Numbered from the stretch's first letter, positions 1 to 10,939 are shown. The stretch: DNA of 64,000 nucleotides from Streptococcus dysgalactiae subsp. dysgalactiae (GCF_900459225.1 NZ_UHFH01000003.1:2077283-2141282), one strand, 5' to 3'. The notes: generated by a model not told the origin, from the letters alone. Program-made: numbers and translations.

Positions 1-362
1 TAAGCAGCTTCCTTAGTAGCTGTTTTTATCGTAATTTTGCTGATAGAAGCAACCGATGGTAAAGCTTCTCCCCTAAAACCAAGCGTTCTAATTCGAAAGA
101 GATCACTCTGATTTTTGATTTTACTGGTCGCATGTCGCCGCAAGCTCAAAGGGAGATCTTCAGATGACATCCCTTCACCATTGTCCGTAATCTGTATCTT
201 TTTGAGACCAGACTCTTCAATATCAATGGTGACTTGGCTACTCTTAGCATCGATAGCATTCTCAACCAATTCCTTGACAACACTCGCTGGCCTTTCTACA
301 ACTTCACCAGCTGCAATTTGGTTGGCGAGAACTTCTGGTAATTCAATAATTTTTGATATCAT
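1..362 (-). CDS. mutL: DNA mismatch repair protein MutL, N-terminal part (cut by window edge)
   Basis: This is the first ~120 codons of MutL, the GHKL ATPase that couples MutS mismatch recognition to downstream repair. The reverse-strand translation starts [20 protein letters not shown] and carries the GHKL motifs in order: ENAIDA (ATP/Mg-binding Glu-Asn), DNGEGM and FRGEAL. The start is the ATG at 362-360. The rest of the gene lies outside the window. In many streptococci mutL follows mutS closely. Here about 5.2 kb of accessory DNA lies between the mutL start and the mutS stop, so mutL cannot simply be read through from mutS. Identification is firm; expression is unknown. Confidence 0.95.
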   Translation of the reverse strand, partial: MISKIIELPEVLANQIAAGEVVERPASVVKELVENAIDAKSSQVTIDIEESGLKKIQITDNGEGMSSEDLPLSLRRHATSKIKNQSDLFRIRTLGFRGEALPSVASISKITIKTATKEAA

Positions 363-1642
363 TATTTTTAACTCTTTCTAATGTTGATATAACAACTCTT
401 ATGGTCAATCGACTTCTGATCAAATGCTCATTCATTAACTCACAAGTTATACATGGTATTTTCATAGTAGGAAACATTCTCTTTTTCTTTGACCCCGGCA
501 CATCCTAAAGTAATACTGGAGTTTTTTGCAGCGAAACACCAGTTTTCACAAAGAAACTAGTGTAGGTATAGGCAAAATCTTTAAGAGTAACATGTAGACT
601 ACTTAGCTCTTTCCTATACTCTCTTATTTAGAGGGTTTCTCTAACAGAAATCTCAAAAGAGTTTCTGGTAAGCATCCTAAGCACTACTTTTGGCACACCT
701 ATCAGTCTCAGTGAATACTTGTCACTATCTTTTTGTGATAGGTTTAGTTTTTATTAACCATTGATTGCTTCTGACCGATTTATTTCCTTCCTCTATCTTA
801 GCGGTAATCAAAACCGTCAACCTTTTATAATAAATTTTACTAATAACTATTGTACCATTTTTTAAGTTAATATCTCCCCATTCTAACGTATAGAGTTCTC
901 TTATCGTTATATCCATAGATAGTAAACACTGATAAAAAACCATCGCAAAACATAAGCGATCTCACTTAGCTTACATCTTTTTTCTATATTCTGAAATAAG
1001 TCAAGAATGTCAGTTGGCAATTAAAAGACAATTATCAGTCACTACGGGTCTAAAATCGCTTGAATTTAAGATTTAACGACCTTTATCAATATGGTGTAGA
1101 TGTTTCTTCCTAATCAACAAACAACTTGACGTAAAGCATAGCTACCTTCTAAAAGAGCCGTTCATCATCAAATATATGAACAAGAAGCACTCTAAAAATA
1201 CTATTAGATCCTTAAGAAAAAGCCTTAATAAGCGCCTATAGAAGCACTTACTAGAAACTAAAATTGATGTTACATTACCTCAAAAAGACTTTAGTTAAAT
1301 GGGTAAAACTGTCCAGGTTCTTAGAAAAATAGAACTCTCGGAGTGTAGTCATATAAAAATCCAAGAATTTAAACTTTTGAATGTTTATGATTACTTTCAT
1401 GAATCAAACTAAATTATTGCAAGAATATTAATTCACAGAAACTAAGGATTTTATGTGAAAATTACGTTTTCTAAACAGTTTTCTCTTAATATAATGCAAA
1501 TAAAAACTAATATTCTCAACGCTTATTTCATATTAGGTCATAAAACGAACAACTCTCTAAATAATGAACTTAGAGATAAATTAGATTTATAGTATAGTAT
1601 TTATTGCTAAATTAACTATAATGATGTGAAGGAATTGTGAAA
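363..1642. other. Degenerate accessory DNA between mutL and the surface-protein gene
   Basis: About 1.28 kb without an intact gene. Apart from the integrase relic (725-958, minus strand), positions 1150-1560 on the plus strand give peptide fragments broken by several stops (for example KNTIRSLRKSLNKRL and IKIQEFKLLNVYDYF) that look like a decayed coding region I cannot name. AT content is very high just before 1643. A possible -10 lies near 1590-1600, but no convincing -35 was found. No terminator-quality hairpin stands out. Confidence 0.5.
725..958 (-). pseudogene. Tyrosine recombinase (phage-type integrase) catalytic-domain remnant
   Basis: A reverse-strand frame of about 75 residues resembles the start of the catalytic domain of tyrosine integrases: FAMVFYQCLLSMDITIRELY followed by TLEWGDINLKNGTIVISKI. 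It parallels the usual pattern in which a TGxRxxE segment leads into LxWxDI and a beta strand. The catalytic arginine segment is altered to DITIRELY, and no downstream H-x-x-R or tyrosine region is open. It ends in a stop after the KTK-like stretch. It lies between mutL and the surface-protein gene, so it is probably debris of an integrated element. A chance frame is less likely given the motif order. Confidence 0.5.
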
Positions 1643-4600
1643 ATGACTAACTGTAAGTATAAACTACGAAAATTATCTATTGGTCTTGTTTCGGTTGGAA
1701 CCATGTTTATGGCAGCACCTGTTATGGGAGAGGACGCTTCTCAATCAACTGCTTCCCGTGAGACCCCCTCGGCCTCGTCAACTACCACTTCGTCGACAAC
1801 ACAAAGTGAAGAGAGTCAAGATTCTAAAGAGACGGAAGTTCCTGTTACTAAAGCTCTTGAAGTAGCCGAGCCAACAACAGCCCCTAAAGAGGCTAGCCCC
1901 GCTCCACTAAAGGCTGAAGCAGCTAACCCCTCTGGTCAAGCTGCAGCTCCTACTAACACTGGTCAAACGGGCTCTCCAGAGCAAGCTCTTTCACGCACCA
2001 AACGTTCAGCGGAAGAAGCTCAAAAAACCATGGAAGTAGAAAAAATCCAGGTTGATAAAGAAAAGTCAGAGGTTACAGTCTCTGATGGAACTGGCAAAGA
2101 GAAGCTTATTAAAAATCGTGACGATAAACAACGTGATATTTTTGATGTCAAGAGAGATGTAGTCGTCGATCCGGATGGAAAAACCCTCAATGTTACTTTA
2201 ACAGTTACCCCTAAAGAGATTGACAAGGGTGCAGAAGTTATTGTTCTCTTAGATACTTCTCAAAAAATGACTGATACCGATTTCAATACTGCAAAAGAAA
2301 AAATCACAAAGCTAGTGACGACGCTAACAGCTAAGAATCTCAGCCAGGATGATAGCACTCCAAACTATAATGGGCGAAATTCCGTGCGGTTGATTGACTT
2401 TTATAGGAAGGTAGGAGAGTCTACTGATTTATCTGGCTGGGATGAAAAAAAAATCGAGGAAAAACTTGATGAAGTCCGTAAAAAAGCTCAAAAAGACTAT
2501 AATGGATGGGGCGTAGATCTACAAGGAGCTATCCATAAGGCTCGAGAGATTTTTAATTTAGATAAAGAAAAGAACTCTGGTAAGCGCCAGCATATCGTGC
2601 TCTTCTCTCAAGGAGAGTCCACCTTTAGTTATGCTCTAAAAAAAGGAGAGAAAGAAAAATTACGAAAAGTAGCAGTTGAAGGACCAGTCACTTACAGTAA
2701 TCCTCTTCTATTTTGGCCTTTTTACTTTGATACCACAACTAAAACGCATAATGTGGTTGAAGATGCAAAAGCAATGATCGCATTTTTAAATAAATTCGGT
2801 ATTACTCAATTTGACAATGCTGTTGATGATTTTGCCAATAATGGAAATAGTCTACTTTCGTTTTTTAATGATACTTTTGGTATAAAAAATCCACTAGATT
2901 ATATTACGACGGCAGATTTAGATACTAGTGAGTTGAAATCAGAAAAGTTTGACTATTTGAATCAATTGGGTGAAGGTTATAATTTCAGAACATATGCCAA
3001 TAGAGAGGTTGATAGCGTAGGTTTTAAAGAGGTTTTAGCAAAAAAAATTAAGGAAAACCTAAAGAAGTTCCAACCTAAACAAGCAGATACCTGGTTAAGT
3101 TCTTTGGGATTGAATAGTATCAAAGAAAACATCCAAGATTGGATGATTGATCAAGCGCTTGATAATCTCTTTTATCGTCGCCAGTACCAATTTTATAACC
3201 ACAATCTCTCTGCCCAAGCAGAAGCTAAAATGGCTAGAGAAGAAGGGATTACTTTTTATGCATTTGATGTCACAAAGCCAGAGCTTTTTTCAAAGAGGGA
3301 AAAAGAATTTAAGGATAAAGGAAATAGTAAAGAATATAAAGATTATTTAGAGAAAAGATATGAAAAAGAAAGTAAAGATTATGAAAAAAGAAATAATGAA
3401 TTTGACAAATATCTGAAAGAAATGTCTGAAGGACAGAAATTCTTTGAAGAAGTTGAGAATGCTGATAAATTTAAAGATATCCTAACAGAGGTGAAATTGA
3501 CTGAAACCTTTACTGATAAGGTAACCGTTGAAAAAAAATCATGGGAAGATAAAAGCAATAAAGGGAAAGTTCAGCATCAGGAAGCAGGTACTACAAGCTG
3601 GTTCTTCTTGTTATCATCTTCTACTCCAGAAAGTCTAACTTGGACAATCGATAAAGATGCACTTAAAGAAGCCTTCGAGAAAAGGTTACCATTGACCTTA
3701 ACTTATAAGTTAAATGTTAATAAAGAAAAGTTCAAGTCAACGCCTCAAACAAGAGCAAAACGTTCTCTAGAAACACTGGAGAGCAGTAAAGCAACTGAAA
3801 AGGCGATATCTGGCAAGGTCACTTACAAGATTAATGATAAAGAAGCTAATGGCAATAATAAGTTAGAAGATGTGACATTGACTTATAGCAAAGTAACAGT
3901 TCCTATTCCAGATATTGATGAGGAAATAGTGATTCCGCCAACACCGGAAAAACCTCTTGTAGAACCCATGTTGCCTTCACAACCATCTCTTCCAGAAATA
4001 CCAATGCCAGAAGATCCAAGAGAGAGCGATCCTCAAATTATTAGTAACGATGGACTTATTGAGTTTACAGAAGATACTCAATCAGGTATGTCTGGTCAAA
4101 ATCCTGGTTCTGGAAATGAAACAGTTGTTGAAGACACTCAAACAAGTCAAGAGGATATTGTACTTGGTGGTCAAGGTCAGGTGATTGACTTTACAGAAGA
4201 TAGTCACCCAGGTATGTCTGGGGATAATAGCCATACAGATGGGACAGTGCTTGAAGAAGACTCTAAACCAAGTCAAGAGGATGAGGTGATAATCGGCGGT
4301 CAAGATCAAGTGATTGATTTTATAGAAGATACTCAATCTGGTATGTCTGGGGATAATAGCCATACAGATGGGACAGTGCTTGAAGAAGACTCTAAACCAA
4401 GTCAAGGGGATGAGGTGATAATCGGCGGTCAAGGTCAAGTGATTGACTTTACAGAAGATACCCAAACCGGTATGTCTGGGGCTGGACAAGTAGAAAATCC
4501 AACAATCACCGAAGAAACCCATAAACCAGAAATTATCATGGGTGGTCAAAGTGACCCTATTGATATGGTTGAGGACACTCTTCCTGGTATGTCTGGCTCT

Positions 4601-4870
4601 AATGAAGCTACTGTTGTGGAAGAAGACACACGTCCTAAACTTCAATTCCATTTTGATAATGAAGAGCCCGTTCCTGCAACGGTTCCAACCGTTTCTCAAG
4701 CTCCTATTGCTCAGGTAGAAAGTAAAGTGCCTCATGCCAAAGCAGAGAGTGCGTTACCTCAAACTGGAGATACAAATAAACTAGAAACATTCTTTACCAT
4801 TACAGCACTAACTGTTATTGGAGCGGCAGGATTACTAGGCAAAAAACGTCGTGATAATCAAACTGATTAA
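1643..4870 (+). CDS. Serum opacity factor/FnBA-like LPXTG surface protein with fibronectin-binding repeats
   Basis: Cell-wall-anchored adhesin of the SOF/FnBA family. ATG 1643 is chosen over the in-frame GTG at 1637 because AAGGA at 1629-1633 is 9 nt from the ATG but only 3 nt from the GTG; this gives 1,075 residues. In order: a YSIRK-like signal peptide (KYKLRKLSIGLVSVGT); a Ser/Thr/Pro-rich linker to about residue 120; a large domain with a von Willebrand A-like core (VIVLLDTSQKM, D204; HIVLFSQGES, H317); a Lys/Glu-rich segment; a Pro-rich stretch; five fibronectin-binding-type repeats with GMSG at 815, 857, 900, 943 and 982; and LPQTG at 1038-1042, a hydrophobic helix and a KKRR tail. SOF-family proteins bind fibronectin and opacify serum lipoprotein; opacity activity here is inferred. 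No sfbX-like partner follows. The gene sits as an insertion between mutL and mutS. Confidence 0.85.
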   Translation: MTNCKYKLRKLSIGLVSVGTMFMAAPVMGEDASQSTASRETPSASSTTTSSTTQSEESQDSKETEVPVTKALEVAEPTTAPKEASPAPLKAEAANPSGQAAAPTNTGQTGSPEQALSRTKRSAEEAQKTMEVEKIQVDKEKSEVTVSDGTGKEKLIKNRDDKQRDIFDVKRDVVVDPDGKTLNVTLTVTPKEIDKGAEVIVLLDTSQKMTDTDFNTAKEKITKLVTTLTAKNLSQDDSTPNYNGRNSVRLIDFYRKVGESTDLSGWDEKKIEEKLDEVRKKAQKDYNGWGVDLQGAIHKAREIFNLDKEKNSGKRQHIVLFSQGESTFSYALKKGEKEKLRKVAVEGPVTYSNPLLFWPFYFDTTTKTHNVVEDAKAMIAFLNKFGITQFDNAVDDFANNGNSLLSFFNDTFGIKNPLDYITTADLDTSELKSEKFDYLNQLGEGYNFRTYANREVDSVGFKEVLAKKIKENLKKFQPKQADTWLSSLGLNSIKENIQDWMIDQALDNLFYRRQYQFYNHNLSAQAEAKMAREEGITFYAFDVTKPELFSKREKEFKDKGNSKEYKDYLEKRYEKESKDYEKRNNEFDKYLKEMSEGQKFFEEVENADKFKDILTEVKLTETFTDKVTVEKKSWEDKSNKGKVQHQEAGTTSWFFLLSSSTPESLTWTIDKDALKEAFEKRLPLTLTYKLNVNKEKFKSTPQTRAKRSLETLESSKATEKAISGKVTYKINDKEANGNNKLEDVTLTYSKVTVPIPDIDEEIVIPPTPEKPLVEPMLPSQPSLPEIPMPEDPRESDPQIISNDGLIEFTEDTQSGMSGQNPGSGNETVVEDTQTSQEDIVLGGQGQVIDFTEDSHPGMSGDNSHTDGTVLEEDSKPSQEDEVIIGGQDQVIDFIEDTQSGMSGDNSHTDGTVLEEDSKPSQGDEVIIGGQGQVIDFTEDTQTGMSGAGQVENPTITEETHKPEIIMGGQSDPIDMVEDTLPGMSGSNEATVVEEDTRPKLQFHFDNEEPVPATVPTVSQAPIAQVESKVPHAKAESALPQTGDTNKLETFFTITALTVIGAAGLLGKKRRDNQTD
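4085..4630 (+). repeat. Tandem fibronectin-binding repeats inside the surface-protein gene
   Basis: The codon for the first Gly of each GMSG motif starts at 4085, 4211, 4340, 4469 and 4586, giving units of 126, 129, 129 and 117 nt. The two central units (from 4211 and 4340) are almost identical at DNA level, with only about three differences over 110 nt, which points to recent duplication or intragenic recombination. Each unit encodes the (V/I)(D/E)F-x-EDT-x-x-GMSG core typical of streptococcal fibronectin-binding repeats. Confidence 0.9.
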
Positions 4871-4895
4871 TCAGCAGATTTCATCAAACGCTATA

Positions 4896-4926
4896 AACAA
4901 GGCTAACATTTTAGCCTTGTTTTATA
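4896..4926 (+). terminator. Rho-independent terminator after the surface-protein gene
   Basis: An 11-bp perfect stem (AACAAGGCTAA, loop CATT, TTAGCCTTGTT) followed by a T-rich run, 26 nt after the stop codon. Confidence 0.9.
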
Positions 4927-5561
4927 TTGTTTCACTGACCTCCAAAAGTTATGACTGTTTTAAAGGAGGTAGGCTAATCCTCAAAAGTAGTTAAGTTGAG
5001 AAACACCACATCACTTTAGTCTTACTGCGCATACTAAAAGCAAAAGATAATTAGGAGCACTTGCTAACTGGAAAAAATCAAATGCAAAGCTAGTTGCCAA
5101 AGAACTCTAGAAATCATAAATAGCACAATAGAACCCTCTATCAACGCTTTTTCAAAACAATAACTTTTCTAAATTATTGTCTAAAAATGAAACTTTAATA
5201 CGTTATATTAGTTTGGTGATGTCATGAAATACAGTAATAGAACAGCCATGCCAGTAAAGCTAAAAAAAACATCGTTGAAACACTAGTTTTTAACTATTGG
5301 ACTTTTAAACGTAAAGGACCTGCAAAGGTTCTTTTTATTCACTACTTTTAAACCTTTGAGAAGAACATATAAAATGTTAAAACTCATATCTCCTAATAGC
5401 TAATAATGTCAACACTTAAAATTGCCCAAGATAGTAAACAAGATATACTTTTAGCATCATTGACTGGCATTATGATGCCCATTACATTATATGATAGATA
5501 AAAGGACAATTGTACAAACAAGAAAAAGAGCCTCCTTAAATAGAAGTACTCTTTTAATAAC
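4927..5561. other. Degenerate intergenic DNA downstream of the surface-protein gene
   Basis: About 635 nt without an intact gene. Short fragments on the plus strand (for example NWKKSNAKLVAKEL near 5070 and KYSNRTAMPVKLKK near 5225) are interrupted by stops and look like decayed coding DNA of unknown origin. A weak hairpin with a T run on the minus strand near 5522-5560 could terminate mutS transcription. With 363-1642 it brackets the surface-protein gene. Confidence 0.4.
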
Positions 5562-8117
5562 CTATAATAAGTTTTTCAATTCATATAACGCCGTCATAGC
5601 TTGCATTGGAGTCATGTTCATGACATCAATAGCTTCTAAAGTTCGTATAATTTCTTGAAACCTGTCCTCATCAGCAAAAAGTGATAATTGTTCCTTATGA
5701 GCTATATTAGTTTGCTCAACTCTTAGAGAATCCGATATGAGGTCAGTTGATGGTGACTGTGCTTCAAATCGTGTAAGAACTGTGTCTGCTCTATTTAATA
5801 GAGACTCTGGCAGACCTGCTATTTTAGCTACATGAATACCATAAGATTTATCCGCAGGTCCTTGGGCAATCTTATGAAGAAAGGTAACATCACCACCTTT
5901 TTCAAGTGTTTCCACATGGACATTGATCAATCTTGTCAACTTCGTTGACAACTCTGTCAATTCGTGGTAATGCGTTGCAAACATGGTTTTTGCACCGATC
6001 CTATCATGAATGTGTTCGATAATTGCCTGAGCCAATGCCATACCATCATACGTCGCTGTACCTCGTCCCAATTCATCAAATAAAATGAGAGAATTTTCAC
6101 TAGCACGTTTGATCGCTTGATTAGCTTCCATCATCTCTACCATGAAAGTGGATTGACCGGAAATCAAATCATCAGCAGCACCAATTCGCGTGAAAATAGC
6201 ATCAAATAAAGGCAAATTCACATAATCAGCAGCCACAAACGAGCCCATCTGGGCCATGATAACCGTTAAGGCTAGTTGTCTCATATAAGTCGACTTACCA
6301 CTCATATTTGGACCTGTAATCAATTGAATGCTTGTCTCTTGGTCAAAAGAGATACTATTTGGAATGTATTCCTTCACTCCCATAACCTTTTCAACAACCG
6401 CGTGACGACCTTCTTGAATTGTAATCACATGATCATCATTGAAACTAGGCCGACTGTAATGGTTTGTCTCAGCAACAACTGCTAAACTTTGCAAGACATC
6501 AATCGTTGCCAAGGTTTTGGCAAGCTTCTGCAAACGATTAATATAGGTTTCAACTTGAGTTCGAATACGCATAAAAATATCGTATTCTAAACTAGCTGAT
6601 TCTTCCCTAGCCTCTAACATCTGACCTTCAATCTTAGCCAATTCTGCCGTACCATAACGTTCGGAATTTTTTAAAGTTGCCTTTCTGAAAAAATGCTCAG
6701 GTACTAAGCTAAGATTTGAATTCGTAACGTGAAAATAATAACCATCTTTTTTATTGTAATCAATTTTTAGGTTATTAATGCCGCTGGCTTGACGCTCTTT
6801 GGCCTCAATATCCGCAATCCAGCCTGTCCCCTCTCGCATTACTTTACGATAATGGTCCAAGCGCTCATCAAAACCATTGCGGATAATACTTCCCTCACTA
6901 ATAGTTGCTGGTGCATCTGGATCAATGGCTGTTCTAATCAAGTATTCCAACTCAGGTAAACTGTCAATATCATTGACAAGTTTGTCAATATAAGGGCTGC
7001 TAAAAGACTCTAAAATAGCTTTGATATAGGGTACTTGGGCTAAAGTATGCCCCAATTGAAGTAAATCTTTCGGATTTGCCTTTCCAAAAGACACGCGACT
7101 AGATAAGCGTTCGATATCGTAAACACCTTTTAAGCTATTGCTTAAATCTGTTCGCTCAATAAAAGCATTCAGAAAAACTTGAATAATTTCTTGACGCTCT
7201 AAAATCGCTTCTTTAGAGACCAAAGGTCGATCAATCCATGAGCGCAAAAGCCTCATCCCCATAGCTGTCTTGGTTTCATCTAAAAGCCAATAGAGACTCC
7301 CATGTTTTTTATTCGTTCTAGCATTCTCTACCAAATCTAAACTTGACTTAGTGGCATACGACATCTGCAAATAATCCTTGATTTCATAGTGAACCAAGGC
7401 TTGCAAGTGACTAAGTTCTCGCATTTGTGTTTTGTGAACATATTGCAAGAGTTTTCCTGCCGCTGTTAATTCTACCGTTGTCAATTGGCCGTCAATTAAA
7501 GATTTATCTTCATAGACCGTTTCCTCATAAGAAAGCAGCAAATTCATCTGCTTGACCAAAATCATCTGTTCTTCTTCAGATAAATCAAAACCTAGTAAGA
7601 CTTCTTTTGCCTTGAGGTTTTGGATTTCGCTACGAACACTCGTAAAGTCCGCTAAATCTGTCACGCAAAATTCACCTGTGGACACATCCATATAAGCCAA
7701 TCCATAACGAAAACCATCAAAGTCAACAGCTACCAAAAAGTTATTGGCGCTATCTGGCTTAGCTGAATCCACAACCGTTCCAGGAGTTATGACTTGAACA
7801 ACTTCACGCTTCACCACTCCAACAGCTTGTTTGGGGTCCTCCATCTGTTCTGCGATAGCTACCTTGTAACCCAACTCAATTAACACATCAATGTATTGCT
7901 GGGCAGAATGATGTGGCACTCCTGCCATTGGAATTGGATTTTCCGCATTCTTGTTGCGACTGGTCAAACCAATCTCTAAAAGTTGCGCTGCCTTGACAGC
8001 ATCATCATAAAATAATTCATAAAAGTCACCCATCCTGAAAAGCAAAAAAGCATCTGGATAATCTTTTTTGATGTCCAGATACTGTTGCATCCCAGGAGAA
8101 ATGTTAGCTTTTGCCAT
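5562..8117 (-). CDS. mutS: DNA mismatch repair protein MutS
   Basis: 851-residue MutS, the normal length, which recognises base mismatches and small loops as a dimer. The N-terminal mismatch-wedge motif is seen as [10 protein letters not shown] (Phe-x-Glu), followed by connector, core and clamp regions. The C-terminal ABC ATPase has Walker [10 protein letters not shown], Walker [12 protein letters not shown] and the ATHYHEL H-loop. It overlaps the preceding YlbF/YmcA-like gene by 14 nt, so it is translated as the last gene of an argR operon. On the mutL side it is followed by the accessory region, not by mutL itself. Nothing in the protein suggests loss of function. Confidence 0.97.
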   Translation of the reverse strand: MAKANISPGMQQYLDIKKDYPDAFLLFRMGDFYELFYDDAVKAAQLLEIGLTSRNKNAENPIPMAGVPHHSAQQYIDVLIELGYKVAIAEQMEDPKQAVGVVKREVVQVITPGTVVDSAKPDSANNFLVAVDFDGFRYGLAYMDVSTGEFCVTDLADFTSVRSEIQNLKAKEVLLGFDLSEEEQMILVKQMNLLLSYEETVYEDKSLIDGQLTTVELTAAGKLLQYVHKTQMRELSHLQALVHYEIKDYLQMSYATKSSLDLVENARTNKKHGSLYWLLDETKTAMGMRLLRSWIDRPLVSKEAILERQEIIQVFLNAFIERTDLSNSLKGVYDIERLSSRVSFGKANPKDLLQLGHTLAQVPYIKAILESFSSPYIDKLVNDIDSLPELEYLIRTAIDPDAPATISEGSIIRNGFDERLDHYRKVMREGTGWIADIEAKERQASGINNLKIDYNKKDGYYFHVTNSNLSLVPEHFFRKATLKNSERYGTAELAKIEGQMLEAREESASLEYDIFMRIRTQVETYINRLQKLAKTLATIDVLQSLAVVAETNHYSRPSFNDDHVITIQEGRHAVVEKVMGVKEYIPNSISFDQETSIQLITGPNMSGKSTYMRQLALTVIMAQMGSFVAADYVNLPLFDAIFTRIGAADDLISGQSTFMVEMMEANQAIKRASENSLILFDELGRGTATYDGMALAQAIIEHIHDRIGAKTMFATHYHELTELSTKLTRLINVHVETLEKGGDVTFLHKIAQGPADKSYGIHVAKIAGLPESLLNRADTVLTRFEAQSPSTDLISDSLRVEQTNIAHKEQLSLFADEDRFQEIIRTLEAIDVMNMTPMQAMTALYELKNLL

Positions 8118-8457
8118 TCGTTAGCTCCTCGTTTAACTGTTCTTCTATACGTTTGGTAATGTATTGAATCAAATCACTTGCATCTTGCATTTTCTCACGA
8201 TAATCATCAATTACTGGTTGGTGGTTGAGATGATGTTCTAATTCTTTGGCCTTGTTTGAAGACACAGCGGCAGCTTGATTTTTCGCTATCTTTTGGAATA
8301 GCTCCGCCTCTTGCTGATAACGTTTCATCTGGTAAGCTTGGTCTTCAAACTGATCAAGCTGAGATAACTGTTGTTTGGCTTCTTTATAGGCAATGATGCT
8401 AGGGTGGGCATTGATAGCCACGATTAAATCCTTCAAGGCATTTTGATAGCTTGTCAT
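8104..8457 (-). CDS. YlbF/YmcA family protein
   Basis: A 117-residue, highly charged, predominantly helical protein ([40 protein letters not shown]) of the YlbF/YmcA (DUF964, Com_YlbF) family. In Bacillus, YlbF, YmcA and YaaT form a complex that affects RNase Y-dependent RNA maturation; a related role here is inference. It overlaps argR upstream by 4 nt (ATGA type) and mutS downstream by 14 nt, so all three are translationally coupled. No Fe-S cysteine motif is seen. Confidence 0.8.
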   Translation of the reverse strand: MTSYQNALKDLIVAINAHPSIIAYKEAKQQLSQLDQFEDQAYQMKRYQQEAELFQKIAKNQAAAVSSNKAKELEHHLNHQPVIDDYREKMQDASDLIQYITKRIEEQLNEELTNGKS

Positions 8458-8891
8458 AGGCCAGCTGCCAACTCTTTTTCAAAACGCTTGGCAATCTCTT
8501 CATCACGACAAATCACCAATAAAGTATCTGCTCCTGCAATAGTTCCTAAGATATCTTCAATGTCGTCATTGTCAATCAGATTAGCCAACACATCAGCCTC
8601 TCCTAAGTTAGTGTGGAGAACAAGCATAAAACCAGCGCGATCAACTGATAACACATAAAAACGCACCTCAGGGCTAAAGGGGGTCGCAACAGGTTCAGAC
8701 AAACTATAATAGAGTTTGCCTTGCTCATCCCTTAATTTCAAGAGACCAATTTCCCTCAAATCACGCGATAAGGTGGCTTGAGTGACGACAATACCTTCTT
8801 TTTGAAGGGCTTTCTTAATATCTTCTTGTGTACCAATATGCTCCGCTTGAATGATTTGTTTAATTTGATGTTGTCGCTCTATTTTATTCAT
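8454..8891 (-). CDS. argR: Arginine repressor, ArgR family
   Basis: 145-residue ArgR-type regulator of arginine metabolism. The N-terminal winged helix carries the recognition region [18 protein letters not shown]. The C-terminal hexamerisation and arginine-binding domain carries [12 protein letters not shown], whose Asp contacts arginine in the family. Length is standard. It is divergent from argS across a 287-nt intergenic region, an arrangement common in Gram-positives, and heads the operon with the YlbF/YmcA-like gene and mutS. Streptococci often encode more than one ArgR paralogue, so the exact regulon cannot be assigned. Confidence 0.92.
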   Translation of the reverse strand: MNKIERQHQIKQIIQAEHIGTQEDIKKALQKEGIVVTQATLSRDLREIGLLKLRDEQGKLYYSLSEPVATPFSPEVRFYVLSVDRAGFMLVLHTNLGEADVLANLIDNDDIEDILGTIAGADTLLVICRDEEIAKRFEKELAAGL

Positions 8892-9178
8892 AATAGATTA
8901 CCCCAATTGTATAATTATCCTCTCAAATTATAACAAAAAAACTATGTTTTTTCATCTTTCCCCTGTTATTTACTCCATTTTTTAAGAATACTAAAAAGAA
9001 ACTTTACTAAAAACTATTGACGGTTATCGGCGTTTATCTTTTGACAACTTTTCTTAAAGTAATTTTGTAAATTAAGAAGCACCTTTGAATTTGACAGTAT
9101 AAATTATCAATCCTCTCCTCGTTTATTTTAAAGAAATATGTTAGAATAGGGTGACAAACAATTTTTAGGAGACGCTGT

Positions 9179-10870
9179 ATGGATACTAAAACTCTAATCG
9201 CAAGTGAAATAGCCAAAGTTGTTCCAGAGTTAGAACAAGATGCTATTTTTAACTTGCTTGAAACCCCAAAAAATTCTGACATGGGAGACCTTGCCTTTCC
9301 AGCCTTTAGTTTAGCAAAAGTCCTTCGCAAAGCCCCTCAAATGATCGCAGGCGAATTAGCTGAACAAATCGATGCAAGCCAATTTGAAAAAGTCGTAGCT
9401 GTCGGCCCTTACATCAACTTTTTCCTTGATAAAGCTAAGATTTCCTCACAGGTTCTTGAACAAGTGATTACAGCAGGTTCAGACTATGCTCAGCAAGACG
9501 AGGGTCAAGGCCGAAATGTTGCTATTGACATGTCAAGCCCAAACATTGCTAAACCATTTTCAATCGGTCACCTCCGCTCAACTGTTATTGGTGATAGCCT
9601 TGCTAATATCTTTGCTAAAATGGGTTATCAACCTGTAAAAATCAATCACCTTGGTGACTGGGGTAAACAATTTGGTATGCTAATTGTTGCCTACAAAAAA
9701 TGGGGAGATGAAGCTGCTGTCCAAGCACATCCAATCGATGAACTCTTAAAACTTTACATTCGTATCAATGCTGAAGCTGAAACTGATCCCACCGTTGATG
9801 GAGAAGCTCGTGAATGGTTCCGTAAGTTGGAAGATAGCGACAAAGAAGCTACTGAATTATGGCAATGGTTCCGTGACGAGAGTTTGCTTGAGTTTAACCG
9901 TCTCTATGACCAGCTTAATGTAACCTTCGATAGTTACAATGGTGAAGCCTTCTATAATGATAAAATGGATGAGGTTCTTGAGCTATTAGAAACGAAAAAC
10001 CTTCTTGTAGAATCTAAAGGTGCCCAAGTTGTTAATCTTGAAAAATATGGCATTGAACATCCTGCCTTGATTAAAAAATCAGATGGCGCTACTCTTTACA
10101 TTACCCGTGACCTAGCTGCCGCACTTTACCGTAAACGCACTTATGACTTTGCTAAATCCGTTTATGTTGTTGGTAATGAGCAAGCTGCTCACTTCAAACA
10201 ATTAAAAGCAGTGCTAAAAGAAATGGGTTACGATTGGTCAGATGATATGACACACGTTGCTTTTGGACTTGTCACAAAAGGCGGTGCTAAATTATCAACA
10301 CGTAAAGGTAATGTTATCCTTCTTGAACCTACGGTTGCTGAAGCCATTAACCGTGCAGCTTCTCAAATTGAAGCGAAAAATCCAAACCTTGCTGACAAAG
10401 AAGCCGTTGCCCATGCCGTTGGTGTTGGTGCCATCAAGTTTTACGATCTCAAAACAGATCGTATGAATGGGTATGACTTTGACCTTGAAGCCATGGTTTC
10501 CTTTGAAGGAGAAACTGGACCTTACGTTCAATATGCTCATGCTCGTATCCAATCTATTCTACGTAAAGCTGACTTTACGCCATCTGCAACCACCACTTAC
10601 AGTTTAGCTGATGCTGAAAGCTGGGAAATTATCAAACTTATCCAAGATTTCCCACGCATTATCAAGCGAACATCAGATAACTTTGAGCCTTCTATTATGG
10701 CTAAATTTGCTATTAACTTAGCCCAAAGCTTTAACAAATATTATGCTCACACTCGCATCCTCGATGACAACTCAGAACGTGATAGTCGCTTAGCCCTCTG
10801 CTATGCTACTGCCACTGTGCTTAAAGAAGCACTTCGTTTACTCGGTGTAGAAGCACCAAATGAAATGTAA
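9179..10870 (+). CDS. argS: Arginyl-tRNA synthetase
   Basis: 563-residue class I synthetase that charges tRNA-Arg with arginine. It has the N-terminal Add1-like domain, the HIGH-type motif in [20 protein letters not shown] and a C-terminal anticodon-binding domain with [11 protein letters not shown]. As in many ArgRS enzymes there is no canonical KMSKS; the loop reads [13 protein letters not shown]. The ATG start is supported by TAGGAGA nine bases upstream. A -10-like TAGAAT lies at 9142-9147. It is divergent from argR. Confidence 0.97.
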   Translation: MDTKTLIASEIAKVVPELEQDAIFNLLETPKNSDMGDLAFPAFSLAKVLRKAPQMIAGELAEQIDASQFEKVVAVGPYINFFLDKAKISSQVLEQVITAGSDYAQQDEGQGRNVAIDMSSPNIAKPFSIGHLRSTVIGDSLANIFAKMGYQPVKINHLGDWGKQFGMLIVAYKKWGDEAAVQAHPIDELLKLYIRINAEAETDPTVDGEAREWFRKLEDSDKEATELWQWFRDESLLEFNRLYDQLNVTFDSYNGEAFYNDKMDEVLELLETKNLLVESKGAQVVNLEKYGIEHPALIKKSDGATLYITRDLAAALYRKRTYDFAKSVYVVGNEQAAHFKQLKAVLKEMGYDWSDDMTHVAFGLVTKGGAKLSTRKGNVILLEPTVAEAINRAASQIEAKNPNLADKEAVAHAVGVGAIKFYDLKTDRMNGYDFDLEAMVSFEGETGPYVQYAHARIQSILRKADFTPSATTTYSLADAESWEIIKLIQDFPRIIKRTSDNFEPSIMAKFAINLAQSFNKYYAHTRILDDNSERDSRLALCYATATVLKEALRLLGVEAPNEM

Positions 10871-10888
10871 ACGAAACAGCATATTATT

Positions 10889-10923
10889 AGCCCTCTCCAC
10901 AATAACATGGAGAGGGTTTTTAG
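10889..10923 (+). terminator. Terminator of argS
   Basis: A 9-bp stem (CCCTCTCCA at 10891-10899 with TGGAGAGGG at 10908-10916) followed by a T run. The convergent ABC-F gene ends just beyond at 10940. Confidence 0.9.
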
Positions 10924-10939
10924 TTTTGTCAAAAAATCT

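Noticed and set aside
115..381. 88-codon plus-strand ORF at the left edge
   Set aside because: It is antisense to mutL, whose conserved ATPase motifs are on the minus strand.
4082..4735. 217-codon minus-strand ORF under the surface-protein repeats
   Set aside because: A shadow of the repetitive plus-strand coding sequence; its repeats mirror the fibronectin-repeat codons and it has no ribosome site or family match.
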